A stretch of DNA of 64,000 bases from Darksidea phi (lineage: Eukaryota; Ascomycota; Dothideomycetes; Pleosporales; Lentitheciaceae), in the NCBI GenBank assembly GCA_030770425.1, contig JASJFT010000121.1, positions 62,001 through 126,000 on the forward strand, in the 5' to 3' direction. Below are positions 32,062-43,266 of this stretch, one piece after another. A program made the translations under genes and the position numbers. Below the pieces are notes generated by a model. The model did not search any database. It worked only from the letters and a program-made list of their open reading frames with translations, and was not told the origin of the DNA. The first letter of the stretch is position 1. Every line of letters begins with the position of its first letter.

Positions 32062-33156
32062 TTACAACTTGAAGACTTTCCAGTCTTTGAGATCCATCTG
32101 CCCCAACAATCCACCAAGAGGGCCTTGCACTTCTCTGCCGCCTATCCAGAGCTTCTTGCCAGCCCAGTGTTCGATGAAGCCGTCAGGACCCGATATTAGG
32201 ATAAGCCTTGAGCCTCTCTGTTCAGGTGCGCTGACGTGTAACCGCTTTGCGACATCGCCCGGCTTGATGAAGGTCCTCTCCTCGTCGACAAAGTACTGCA
32301 CACTCAGCTCTTGATTACTGGCTCTGCTACGCTCTTCGAGTGCGTCGAGCTCCTGTACTATAACGCCTTTACCCTGACTAACAGGGGCCTGCGCCGTTGT
32401 CTCCTGTGCTGTAGGCTGTCCTAGCCCAACGAGGAGGCTCTTCCACCAGCTTTTATGGCCCTGTTGGATCGAATTCGCAGATACATGATTACTGCCGATG
32501 CCACCGACGCACTCTTCTCTCCGTCTGTTCGCCCACAAGATAGACATCCTACTCCCGGTCCTCCTTCCCATCGCCTGCGCAACCTGCATTGCTGGCGCGA
32601 TGCCTGTTCCGCCAGCCAGAAAAATGACCTCTCTAATATCATGTGGCAGCTCGCACTCAATATTCGGGCCTCGCAGCTCAATCGTAGCGTTCTCGGGCAG
32701 GCCATGCAAATATGTCGACACCTCCCCACCCTCCTCTGCCCGTATCAGCAACCGCACATCCTCTGCTGCCTCGTCGCCTGCTAGGCTGCCGTCTTTGTGG
32801 GGCGGCAACGGCGTGTATGCTCGTGCAATTTGTAGCTGTGGCTGCTTGACCTGTACGCTCCACACGCAGCGTTTCCACGCTTCCTTGACACTCTCAGGAT
32901 CTTGTGCGCCTTCGCTATGTCGCAGTGTGAAGATGGCGCTGGAGGGAGACACGGTTTGTTTGTCTACGAGGGTATACGGCGTAAAGGTGTGCGGGTTCAG
33001 CGAGGCTTCGGACGAAGGAGGTGATTTGAAGTATCGATAAGCAGCGCCGCCGAAGGCTGAGGAGCCGAAGACGACGAGGAAGCCCGGGCGTATGCGGATA
33101 AGGCGGCTCATTACGGGAAATGACAAGACATGACCATGGAGAGCAGGAGTTACCAA
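32062..33156 (-). CDS. CYC2: Mitochondrial FAD reductase, CYC2-like
   Basis: Intronless minus-strand frame of 364 residues. Translation may begin at the second Met (MSRLIRIRPGFLVVFGSSAF), which opens a basic, hydrophobic mitochondrial presequence or inner-membrane anchor. The body is a ferredoxin-reductase-type FAD/NAD(P) module: HTFTPYTLVDKQTVSPSSAI, the FAD motif ARAYTPLP (RxYTP), and VIFLAGGTGIAPAMQVAQAM, the nucleotide-binding GGTGIAP loop. SGPDGFIEHWAGKK near the end matches CYC2-like proteins. In yeast Cyc2 assists haem attachment to mitochondrial cytochrome c. The assignment rests on overall arrangement, so a generic cytochrome b5 reductase-like enzyme remains possible. Confidence 0.8.
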   Translation of the reverse strand: MVTPALHGHVLSFPVMSRLIRIRPGFLVVFGSSAFGGAAYRYFKSPPSSEASLNPHTFTPYTLVDKQTVSPSSAIFTLRHSEGAQDPESVKEAWKRCVWSVQVKQPQLQIARAYTPLPPHKDGSLAGDEAAEDVRLLIRAEEGGEVSTYLHGLPENATIELRGPNIECELPHDIREVIFLAGGTGIAPAMQVAQAMGRRTGSRMSILWANRRREECVGGIGSNHVSANSIQQGHKSWWKSLLVGLGQPTAQETTAQAPVSQGKGVIVQELDALEERSRASNQELSVQYFVDEERTFIKPGDVAKRLHVSAPEQRGSRLILISGPDGFIEHWAGKKLWIGGREVQGPLGGLLGQMDLKDWKVFKL

Positions 33157-34054
33157 GTGTTGAGGGCGTTTGCTGTTTGCTGTTTGCTTGAGAATCGCCG
33201 AAGTTACGATGGTGGTCTGAGCGTCACAGCTGATTCCCTGTTTGGGAGCTGCAACGTCTGGACCCGCGACTTCTAGCCTGCTAACACAAAAGTCTCATCC
33301 TCTCGCTAGATGCATCAATTGATGTCTCAGTTCCTATCAGAGATTGCTCAGCTTATGCATCGTGATGGATAGCGCAACGTTCGCAAGCTGCGGCTAATAT
33401 GGCTCACGCCTAAGCCCGAGCCGAGTTCAATCAATATCGACCCTCAACAAGGTGCCAATGCGGCGTATGACTTATTACGGGATCTGCAACATACGAAAGA
33501 TAAGGCGCATACGACGTGTACCGATTCTGGGGCTCCTTATGCATGCATCGGGTCGACCCAGAAGCCTGTTCTCCTGTGTGGACGGTCTCAAGGTCGGCAA
33601 CTGATTAGACAACTATGGAAAATAGCATGCAATTGACTCAGACACATTGTATTTCCGCCACATGAACATAATTCGAGGCAACGGTCGATATTGCTTGCAT
33701 CGCAGCGCCCATTAAGATTGCCTGATCCTACAATGCGGCACAGTCCTCGTAGGTTCAAGGTACGCCTCAAAACATGCTTGGAAATCGACCAACGGCTATT
33801 TATGGCATTCGTCAAAGGAACTGCAGCAGGTTCCAACGCACTGGATGAGCGGCATTCACCAATACCAAGTGCTCGGGTGTTCCAGTGATTAGCCACTGCT
33901 ACGGAGTGGAAGGACGCCGCCTGCGACCTACTTCACTGCTATTGAGAAGTGATACCCATCCCGGCCTCACCACCGCTTCCTTGTCCCACACTTGTTATTA
34001 CGTCTCAAACTCTGCCCACGTTGTTCTCTGTGAGCTTCTTCCCCATTTGGCAAT
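33157..34054. other. Divergent intergenic region, nothing recognised
   Basis: Lies between the CYC2-like gene (minus) and the MFS gene (plus). Short frames only. Confidence 0.4.
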
Positions 34055-34967
34055 ATGCCATCATCTGAACCCATTCCAGCCCCTACGATAGGTGGAGTGA
34101 AGCTCACCCTCATCATGGCTGGTTTATGTTTCGCAGTACTTCTTACGGGAATGGTTCGTGTAAGCTTGCGACTGTTACTTCCTAGGTTAACCCGTTTGCA
34201 GGATCAAACTATTCTTGCCACTGCTGCCCCCACCAACAGCAATGAATTTCATTCGTTAGACGACATCGCTTGGTGGACAAACATTTACCTTCTCACTCTT
34301 AGCACCTTTCAACTGTTCTACGGGAAGCTGTATTCCCTCTTCTCGATCAAGCTCATCTACATCGGTGCAATCGTCCTATTCGAAATCGGCTCCTTGGTAT
34401 GCACTACGGCGCCTAACTCCGTTGCACTCATTTTTGGGCGAGCAATAGCAGGCTTTGGCGCATCCGGCATCTTCTCGGGCGGAGTACTCATTGTCACCAA
34501 GATAATGCCTTTAGCCCGAAGGCCGGCGTATCTCGGCATCATGTCTGCAGTTTTTGGTGTCGCAGCAATCGCCGGGCCATTTATTGGAGGCGCGCTTACG
34601 GAGCGAAATTGGAGGTGGTGCTTTGGCATCAATCTCCCTATCGGTGCCTACACAATCCTTATTTGTTTCTTCCTAGTGCAGACACCGCCGGAGTCGTCCG
34701 TCAGCTCTCTTAGCAGAAGGCAAAAGCTCGCCCAGTTCGATGTTCCCGGAACGATCTTTATGGTGGGGGGCCTCGTGTGCCTACTTCTGGGACTACAATG
34801 GGGTGGCGGTGTGTACTCATGGAGCAACGGACGTGTCATAGCACTACTTGTCCTCTCTGGAGTGCTACTTGCTATATTTGCTGCATCCCAGTATTGGAAT
34901 AACTTCTCAAAGGCGAACACGATCCCAACGACAATCTCAAAGAGTCGGGATATCTGGCTCGCGGCTA

Positions 34968-36296
34968 CAGTCACATGACAAAAGTCTGTTTGCCGAACGC
35001 CCCACCAAAACGCGACGCGTCTCAACACCTATACTTCAGCCATCCACAACATGCCCCCACAACGCTCGTTCGGTACAGAAATTAGTGCAAATCGTCGCCC
35101 TAATGGAGAGCTATCTATCGACGCGCGTAACAGTATTATTTCGAAATCTGAGGCTGGCGCACCTACGAGAGAGCTCGCGGCTGAGTTCGGCGTTACGTTT
35201 CAAACTATTCGTAATACCCTTCGCAGATATAGTAAAACAGGCAGCAACGCCTTACGCCCTCGCTCTGGCAGGCCTTCTATACTTACGAGGAGGGAGAAGC
35301 GAACGCTATTACGCTATACCCGAAAAACCCCAAAGATTTAGTATAAACAGCTTATCGAGGAAGCCTACCTAGGGAAGGACTACTCCCGCTATACAGCCTA
35401 CAGAGCCTTGAAAGAGGAGGGCCTTACTAAGTTTAGGGCAGCTAGAAGGCCTAAAATCGATAGGGCTACCGCTTAGAAACGCCTAGAGTTCTACCGCGCG
35501 TACAGGAATATCGATTAGCGTAATTCTAGAATTCGGTTCTCTAATAAGTGCTCAGTTCAGAAGGACGTAGGGCCAAATACTGAGTGGGTTTTTCGATACC
35601 CAGGGGAGAAATAGAATCACTCTATAATTATAGAGCAGACTACTAGCCGAGCGCCTTAGTAGATGGTGTGGGCTTCTATATGGATCGATTCTAGAAGGCG
35701 TACTTAGAGATCTCCACTCATCATTATAGAGAGGGACCCTAACGCCCCGCGCGGAGGTTATTCAGCGAATAGCTATTACAGCGCCCTTAAGGAAGGCCTT
35801 CTACCTAGTTATCAGGCAGGAGATCGATTTATGTAGGATAACGCACGTATCTATACTGCGCGCAGTACGGCAGAGTTCCTAGAGAATTACGGGATTCAGA
35901 CTATCGATTTCCCACCCTATTTACTAGACCTCAACCCTATTGAACACCTATGGTAGGCACTCAAAAAGCTACTCTATAAGTACTACCCTGATCTATTGAA
36001 TCGCGGGCGAGGGCAGGATGAGTGGAATCAGTTCTGTGAGGCGTTGAAGGACTGTTGGCGTAGGATCCCTACTTCGCTGATTCGCAAGCTCATTATGAGC
36101 ATGGAGCGAAGAATTCAGGCCTGCCAGCGCGCGCGTGGGTATCAGACGAAATATTGAGCTTCAGTTACCCTGGAAAACACGAAAAAGCCATGTATTTACT
36201 ATATATATTACTATTCTGGGGGCGTTGTTGATGGGGGCTGATCGGCTGCCGAATTCGGAATAGGCGTTAGGCAAACAGACTTTTGTCCTAGTACTG
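34968..36296 (+). mobile_element. Tc1/mariner transposon, 1329 bp, inside the MFS gene
   Basis: The ends read CAGT...ACTG and are flanked by TA (34966-34967 and 36297-36298), the standard Tc1/mariner target duplication. The terminal inverted repeats share ACAAAAGTCTGTTTGCC, with weaker match outward to CAGT. The transposase inside carries many stops and is dead, so this copy could have moved only with help, or was mutated after it landed. Confidence 0.92.
35051..36157 (+). pseudogene. Tc1-family transposase with RIP-type stops
   Basis: One frame of 368 codons runs from ATG 35051 to TGA 36157 and is cut by about nine TAG codons, first at 35339. The N-terminal helix-turn-helix is intact (APTRELAAEFGVTFQTIRNT). 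The catalytic domain is still visible: DNARIYTA (second Asp) and PPYLLDLNPIEHLW (third acidic residue in NPIE). Stops occur where Trp or Gln is expected, for example before DNARIYTA and after IEHLW. No frameshift was seen, only point changes, as in RIP. Confidence 0.85.
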
Positions 36297-37080
36297 TAGC
36301 TACGCTATGGGAGTTACTGGTGGTGTGTATGTCCTGATGCTTTATCTACCGCTCTGGTTCCAGGTCGTTCGCAACAAGACGTCCCTGTCATCTGGAGTAC
36401 TCATCACGCCTACCATCGGAGCTTACGTTATTGGATCCGTAATTGCCAGCGGAGCGACGACGGCCACTAGCTACTATAACCCGCCCATGATCCTAGGGAC
36501 TATCCTACTTATCGCCGGTGCCGCAGTCCTGACCACTCTCGACCCTACCACATCCACCTCCAAGATCATTGGCTATGAACTACTCTACGGCTTCGGGGCC
36601 GGCTTTGGCTTCGGCCAGCCTAGCTACATCGTCCAAACACTCCTCCTAGAATCCGATGTGGCCATTGGCGTCACCTTCATTACGCTCGTGCAAAATTTGA
36701 GCGCCGCTATTTTTGTAGCCGTCGCCCAAAGCGTATTCCAGAATGGCCTCGTCCACAGCCTAGCTAGCATTGCTCCGGAAAGCGACACGACTGGCTTCCT
36801 GCAGAACGGTGCCGGGGATCTTCTCGGCGCAATACCTCAACAAGAACGACCGGAGGCACTACAACTTGTCAGTGACGCACTTACACAAACATTTTACATC
36901 ACCCTCGCGGTGTCATGTACAACAGTTATTGGTGCTGTAGGAGTACGATGGCAGTCTATGAAAGCATCAAAACTGCCGAATGACGAGAACGGGAACTCTT
37001 CGGACGGTATGCAGCAGTCTACTGCCCTACATGGAGAAAGAGACGCTTCGAATGATATTCCGCTAGAGAAAGGTGTTTAG

Positions 37081-39112
37081 AGCTGGCGTTAGTGGTGATT
37101 GCAATAGTGTATTGACTGTTCTCGGACTGGTATTAGGACTCTGTGTTGTATAAGATTTCATGAGCTTCGTTCTTCTACTTCATATTGATCTCTTCTGAAC
37201 AGCTGGATAGCAAAAATCTATATCTCCCTTCAAGCACATCGCTACAACAAGCCCCAGCAAGATACCAAGTTTCTAGCTAATGGTACACCCCGATATGTAC
37301 CTCTCAACGCTGCCCATGGGCCCAGACCTGGTGATGGTCAGCAAAGAACGTGTCGCAACTGGGGCGCTATACAGGAATTTGTGGACTCCGATAATGCTTA
37401 CTAAGAGTACATCGAGCCGGGGAACAAGGTGTTTCCGAATTTGAACGATCCAAATATTACCCGACGACTCTATATACTTGTTCTACTATTCGAGAGTACT
37501 TCGGGTATGCGGATGATTGGGTGCCGAGTAGTAATTATGTCTAAGGGTTAAGTTTTAGCTTACCTATAGCCTAACGTAGGTCTAGATACGCTCTTTAAAA
37601 CGAAAGCATTGACAAACATTGGACTAGTACTTATTTTTTCGCAGTTTCCTTGTTACAGCTCTTCTTTCGGGCTGGCGTATGATTCTTTCTTCACAGTATC
37701 GGAGTGATTACTCTGGATTTCTCTTCGTTTGAGATCGATGCTTGCCGAGTTCCAAAATCGCCGGCCGTTTGCAATGAAGGTAACCCATCGACAAGACTCA
37801 GCAGCAACGCATAGTTGCAGCTAAGTTGCTCTCATAGCTCATATGCATTTTAATGACCTAGTAACTGTGCATAGTAGTTGGGTAAAAAAGGAAACCGTCA
37901 CACTAGCCAAGCGATCTGTGAGCGAGATTTCAGCATTCGTGTACATCCACCCATTCGACATGTAGCAGCCGTCACGGATCATTATCGACAATGTGGGAGA
38001 TAAGGTGTAAATCTCTTCACATACAAGAAGGCCGAAATCTCTACCTCAAGCATCATATCAAGGCAAGATGACACGATGAATAGGGTAGACTCGGATTTAA
38101 TTCAAAGCTACGAAAAGGACCCTTGACCCAAGTTCACAACCTCATTAGTTTCCTTCTCTTTACAGAACTTGCGCTGCTATTACAATGACTGTGACATGTG
38201 CAGACTCTAGAAGGAGTAGTGACCCTTCTCAAAGGCAGCAAGCTCCGGGCTTGGCTATCGAGGATCCTCCTGGGTTGGCGTCGGGAGCAGCGAGCGGTTC
38301 AGCATCCTGAGCCGTCAGGGCAGCGACGAAAGTGATGGTGAAAGCGTGATGGAACGCATGATGCTATACGTATGGACGGTGGACTTAGAGCATGTCGAGG
38401 GACGCACAACAGATCTCTTTCTTTTTGGCTAAAGGTATTTGATTATCGGCTGGAACTTCAAAAATGAAATGTCAATCGAGAAATCTTAGATTCAGTATAC
38501 TAGGCATTTGGCTGCAATTTATGCACTGATGGTGAATGCGGCATGATTTCTCCTTCTAACACCTTCTAACGCAGAGGTTCTGCCGCGCTTTCCTTAGAAG
38601 GATAAATTTTTGATCTGGAATTCATGCTAAATACCTGCCGGATGGCGTATCATAGTAGGGTAGAGCAAGGATGGACGCCCCCACCTATGAAAGTCCGACG
38701 GTTCCCGCGTTTTATATTTTATGTAAGTGCCATGCGTACGCTTTAATCAACGGTATTTGCGACAGCTTCGACGGTGGCAAAGCCGGAAGATCAATTGGTA
38801 GGGATGGAGGTGACGGACGATGTTGTCCGTTGCGCATATGCAGCATAGAATACTCAAACCTGCGTTTAAGTCAACTACGGATTTAGCCCTGACGAGATAA
38901 TCTGAGTGAGGTGGTGAATTGCCGCATGCATGCACCGCACGCTAAGCCCTTTCCGCTCGTCTGGATTAGCCTACGGCGCAGTAGTAAAGATGAGCATTCC
39001 CCGAGTCAGACCGCTAGTTACCATATAAGCTGACGGCGATTGAACGGTTCACTGTGTTATTATTTCTACCCACCTCTTAAGCCTTACTTCATTTCATCTA
39101 CTAACATACACC
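37081..39112. other. Intergenic, degraded sequence
   Basis: No intact gene. A short plus-strand stretch at about 37340-37450 reads CRNWGAIQEFVDSDNA, a stop, then EYIEPGNKVFPNLNDPN. It looks like decayed protein-coding sequence, but I cannot identify it. The rest is AT-rich. Confidence 0.35.
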
Positions 39113-40109
39113 ATGGCTTCGATCGACGTCGGCATCATCGGAGGCGGCCCCGCTGGCCTCACGGCGGCAGCAACACTCGCACGTCAACTCCACACAGCTG
39201 TGGTCTTCGACAATGGAAGCTACCGAAATGAGGGAAGCTATCATTTGCACACGGTACCCGGCTGGGACCACAAAGACCCTAAGGAGTTCCGGGAGACGAT
39301 CAGAGAACAGATCCGGGAGAGCTACGACACGGTTCAGTTTGCTGACGTTGCCGTATCATCCATGGAGAAGAAAGGCGACTCTTTCTTCCGGATTACTGAT
39401 GAGACGGGGAAGACGTGGGAAGTCAAGAAGTTGATTCTGGGGATGGGATCGAGCGACATGCTGCCCGAGATTGAAGGGTACAAGGAGCTTTGGAAGAGGA
39501 AAATGTGAGATGATTCCAAGAAAAGCATGGCGTCGAAATACCAATGAAGCACTCAGATATCATTGCCTGTTCTGCCTCGGGTACGAAGACAGAGGAGCCG
39601 AGAGCTCTGGCATCCTCGCCGTCCAAGCTTTAGCCATGATGCCCCCGCTAGCAATCCATATGGCCGACAATGCCGCCCAGCTTTCGAAAGAAGTCACAAT
39701 CTTCACCCATGGCTCTGAAGAAGTTGCGGCACAGGTCAAGGCCATGGGTGCAGACTCCCCCTTCAAGGTCGATTCGCGCGCCATCGCCCACTTGAAAGAG
39801 TGTAACGAAATTGTAAAGGTTGAGTTTGCGGATGGAAGCTCAAAGGAGGTTTCATTCTTGGTACATAATCCGTTGACGGTGCCGCAAGGCCCGTTCGTGC
39901 AGCAGCTGGGCTTGAGTTTGACGCAGACCGGAGATGTAAAAGCGGAAGCTCCTGCGTATCAAACGAGTGTTCGGGGAGTCTTTGCAGCGGGTGACTGTAT
40001 CTCACCTTTCAAGGTCGTACCTCACGCGATTGCGAGTGGAAACTTTGCAGCTGTTGCGGCAGCGACCCAACTACAGGCGGAGAAGTACCATCACATTTCC
40101 ATGGTTTAA
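39113..40109 (+). CDS. GliT/thioredoxin-reductase-like FAD oxidoreductase
   Basis: Two exons, 39113-39504 and 39557-40109, with a 52-nt intron (donor GTGAGA, acceptor CTCAG), give 314 residues. The FAD Rossmann motif is GGGPAGL (residues 10-16). The redox pair is C134-L-F-C137 in HCLFCLGYE, as in GliT-type dithiol oxidases. An NADPH-domain-like GAESSGILAVQALAM follows, and the second FAD motif is RGVFAAGDCISPFK. Such enzymes oxidise dithiols in epipolythiodioxopiperazine pathways or serve general redox functions. No other thiol-pathway genes were found, so a gliotoxin-like role is not supported; the nearby broken MFS pump leaves an old cluster possible. Confidence 0.88.
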
Positions 40110-40219
40110 GCGATGAGGTGTAGGATTCGGACGATCTACTTAGCTGTAGTATAGGGGCGCGCCCTTGACCCAGCCTTTCAGTTTGCAGATATGCCACTAT
40201 GTTCAATCGTTAGCTTACA

Positions 40220-41066
40220 TCATGCTAGACATATTCGCAGCTTTATGTCGTCAGTTGTGATGTAGTCTTCCCCTCCATTCCTCTGGTCAATACTAGCAAC
40301 GCAGCCCAGCCTCTCAAACTTCTCCACAAGGGTAAGTAGTAAGTCCCTTGTTCTCATCGTCTCCTTACCATAGCAAGCCACGGCGATCCATAGAGTTTGA
40401 GCTCATGCACTTCGGGCATGTACACGAACTGCGACTGTACTATGGGACGACCTAATTTGGTAGTTACAGTTTGGCAGGTCTCGGGTGGTACTGAAGTATG
40501 TGTTAGTTGCTCCCAAAGTCATTTGTAGGTTTGGTTTACGTACGATCGATGAACCGCATCCTATGCGCCTTACAAAACGCAATAGACGTCCGCTCACACT
40601 CCGCTGGCGCCGGATTCCGATGCCTAATCAATAACGCATATTTATCTATCTTCATCCTGCTAACCTCGGTACTCAGTGTCATCACCCACCCAAGCGTATG
40701 CAGCTTGCTCAAAAGCGCAGAGATGAGACGTGTCGCTTCGACAGTTTGAGTGCCTGATACATGCCACGGGCTGTCATTAAGTTTCAACTCGTGAGACCGA
40801 CTGTAAGATCGTGTCTCTTGGATTTCCGGTTTCCAGGTTGAGTTGACAATTCGACAGCATGATTGGGTGACATCTGGGTGGAAGCGGAGGAAGCGAAGGC
40901 AGTCTGTCATGTGTAGCGACAGACATGCGGAGCGCGCTTGGAAGGCTGATGTTGAGGACGATAGCGCTGCTATTGCGGTATAGGGCAGTAGAGGAGAATC
41001 CAAGGCATTTTCATCGCTAAAATTTGAGCACATAGTGGTGGCGGCGGTGGTCCAACAGTGTCTCAT
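40220..41066 (-). pseudogene. Two-module protein of unknown function, frameshifted
   Basis: Minus-strand exon 1 (41066-40544) and exon 2 (from 40490), joined over a 53-nt intron (donor GTACGT, CTAAC branch, acceptor TTCAG). The protein has two related modules. Module 1 is SHELKLNDSPWHVSGTQTVE, then SALLSKLHTLGWVMTLSTEV. Module 2 is VHELKLYGSPWLA, after which the frame breaks; in the next frame GKETMRTRDLLLTLVEKFER and LGCVASIDQ complete it. Loss of a single T near 40383 would explain the break. As read, translation stops at 40354; the lost frame ends at 40220. The HE(L/F)KL...PW module occurs in many anonymous ascomycete proteins and has no assigned function. Confidence 0.6.
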
Positions 41067-43221
41067 GGATAGATGGTATGCATGGAAGGCGCACTTGAGG
41101 GTGTTCTCTCGCTATCGAAATACGCCCCGTCAGACTATTACGCCCAGACGATCAAGTGTCTCTGGACATTAACACCGCACCTATATTAGCCCACCGTATA
41201 CTCCGACTCGCGTTTAGAGAAATTACGCTAAAATGTCAACACGCGGCCAGATTGAAAAATGAAAATATTTCGAAAATGATCCCTTTTTTATACCCTTTCG
41301 GTAGCCTACACTCGTACACCAAATCCAAAGATACCGTGAACCTTATTCTCCAAAGTATACGCCCGCGCAGCATACATTTGTGACATGCGCACTGACCGCC
41401 CGCTCAGCCTTGCGGCCGCATCCCACCTTGACTCCTCTTTCCTTACATGCAAGGCGGAAATTGCATTAAACAGGAGCACCTTTCAGCTGATGTCTAAAGG
41501 AGGAGACTTTGGCTAACGTTAAGCGACCGTCTCGCAAATTAACACTCCAGACGCCGCCATTCTTTTCTTAATCTTTGCTGAGGTGGAAGCACGAGCAGCA
41601 TTGGGGTCCTTGCACCGCAACCCTTCCAGTCGGACAATACAGATCGAGTTTATCTCAAGCTCCCATATTGTATTCTTATTAGATCATTTGTCATGACCAT
41701 AAACATGTTCCTTCTACAACACGACCATGCTAGATCCTCTTTTCTATTATCGGATCCGTTGGCGCTTTTTGCAACATTATTACCGTAGTCGGTAAGACCA
41801 TATCGACAATCAACGAGCTCCGTTCGCGATAGAAAGACGCGGTTTTTCAATAATACCTAACGGCGGAGCCGGGTGTCCAAAACGTCAATGAAGGAGGGTA
41901 TCGACACGGTATCTGCTAGTAAACCTCCCTCCCCCCCCCCTCTTATCCTTTTAGCGACCGACGAAGATAGCAAAGCGTATATAGTCAATCTTGTACACGA
42001 GTACAGTGACCAGCGATTTAGTGCGAGAGACCTCTCCAAGTGCCGATATGGATTCGCAATGGATTCTCCGGAGTTACGAAAACGTTGATTAAGTGTATGG
42101 AACAACTCAATGACAATTTTGCCTCGCAACAAGCTATAGACTGTATTATACTGTTGTTGAGCGATTGGACTATGTCAAACGGTGAGACTGTTGTTTCTGA
42201 CTGTATAGTAAAGGTGCTAAAATGCGTATGTGCGGACGGTAACTTTCAACGGATCCTCCAAGAGCTTGGGAATTACGGGGAGCTGGGGTTGGCCGAATAG
42301 TTAGTATTATTGACAGAGACCTGCTCAAACTGTGCTGACATGAACGAACAGACTTCTGGAGAAATTTCTAAGTCTTAATGCATCGGGTTTCCTACTTACG
42401 CTAGCGAATGTTCTCAGGATTTGAGTAAGCGTAAACGGGCAATACCGATGTACATCATACTATAATGGTGAACCGCTTATATTGACGTACGTCTATGGCT
42501 ACTACGAGTTTATAGTTCCTACGGATACCGTCGGCGTCATCTTAGTCGTTGACACCACAACTTATGACAAGGACCCATCTTGCCCGACGGCTCGCAACTA
42601 AGTGGTGTCGGCCATTCAAACATTGGAAACTATGACCTATTATCCTGGAAAGCGTTACATGATTATTCTCAACATCAGCCGATTTAGAGTCTAATAGAGA
42701 ATAAGTTCTATATAAATTGAACTAGCATAGAATAGTAATATTCCAGAGATAAATATAAATAGAAACTTCTTATCTATTATATCTAAACCGGAGATAGGTA
42801 TATAACGAGGTTTAAAGCCGAGTTGTTATATAACTCCCTTTTGATAAGCTAGTGGCATAAGCGAGTTAGTTGGCCGAAGTTTTCACGTCAAACGAGCTGC
42901 TCCCTGCCACCCCGGATGGGGCTCAACCGATAAACCTCCTGCTTCGTTAGGCTAGCAGCTCGGTTCATTTCCAAGGTTTATTCGTGGTGATTTCCCCACC
43001 CCTCGAAGCTCATTTTCATTCCTTACCCGGCTCATGTGAACGGCAGTTCGTGTGAAGCTTTCAATCCCGATTTCGGCGAAGCAGTCGTCTTGACCAGGGA
43101 ATGATGCACCCAGTCCCTGGCTGATAGGGTGCTTGCAAGCATTGCCGTTTGGTTCGCCTCGGCACGAGAATCAGGAACCAGGGTCATGGCAGAGCCTGTG
43201 TGAGCGATATATAATGGAACC
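41067..43221. other. Intergenic, partly RIP-like
   Basis: Two weak open frames are listed separately (41873-42300). 42640-42860 is strongly TA-rich and may be an old RIPed repeat. The last 150 bp should be the carboxylesterase promoter. Confidence 0.4.
41873..42300 (+). CDS. Weak hypothetical coding stretch
   Basis: Two overlapping plus-strand frames (41873-42088 and 42040-42300) look mildly protein-like: LILLATDEDSKAYIVNLVHE, and DNFASQQAIDCIILLLSDW. They may be one gene with a frame change near 42060. No family is recognised. Confidence 0.25.
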
Positions 43222-43266
43222 ATGTCTCTGTTCATTGCAAATTGCTACTGGTATCTACTTTTGAAT

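Larger units (their letters stand above)
34055..37080 (+). pseudogene. DHA MFS exporter split by a Tc1/mariner insertion
   Basis: The 5' part is exon 1 (34055-34153), a 48-nt intron (34154-34201) and exon 2 to 34965. It encodes CFAVLLTGM then DQTILATAAPTNSNEFHSLD, the N terminus of toxin-efflux MFS pumps, and RAIAGFGASGIFSGGVLIVT. The 3' part, 36297-37080, resumes with MGVTGGVYVLMLYLPLWFQ and ends EKGV. Between them is a 1329-bp transposon at 34968-36296. Counting the TA duplication once, the two parts join in phase (548 codons), and neither half has an internal stop. As read, translation ends at 34978 after about half of the pump, so it is inactive. The family exports secondary metabolites; the intact allele should have 14 helices. 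Confidence 0.92.

Noticed and set aside
37340..37450. Fragment with CRNWGAIQEFVDSDNA, considered as a UstYa-like (DUF3328) relic
   Set aside because: The HxxHC motifs of that family were not found, and a stop interrupts the fragment.
39113..40109. A gliotoxin-type gene cluster around the GliT-like enzyme
   Set aside because: No NRPS, P450, GST or methyltransferase gene is visible nearby; only the enzyme itself is supported.
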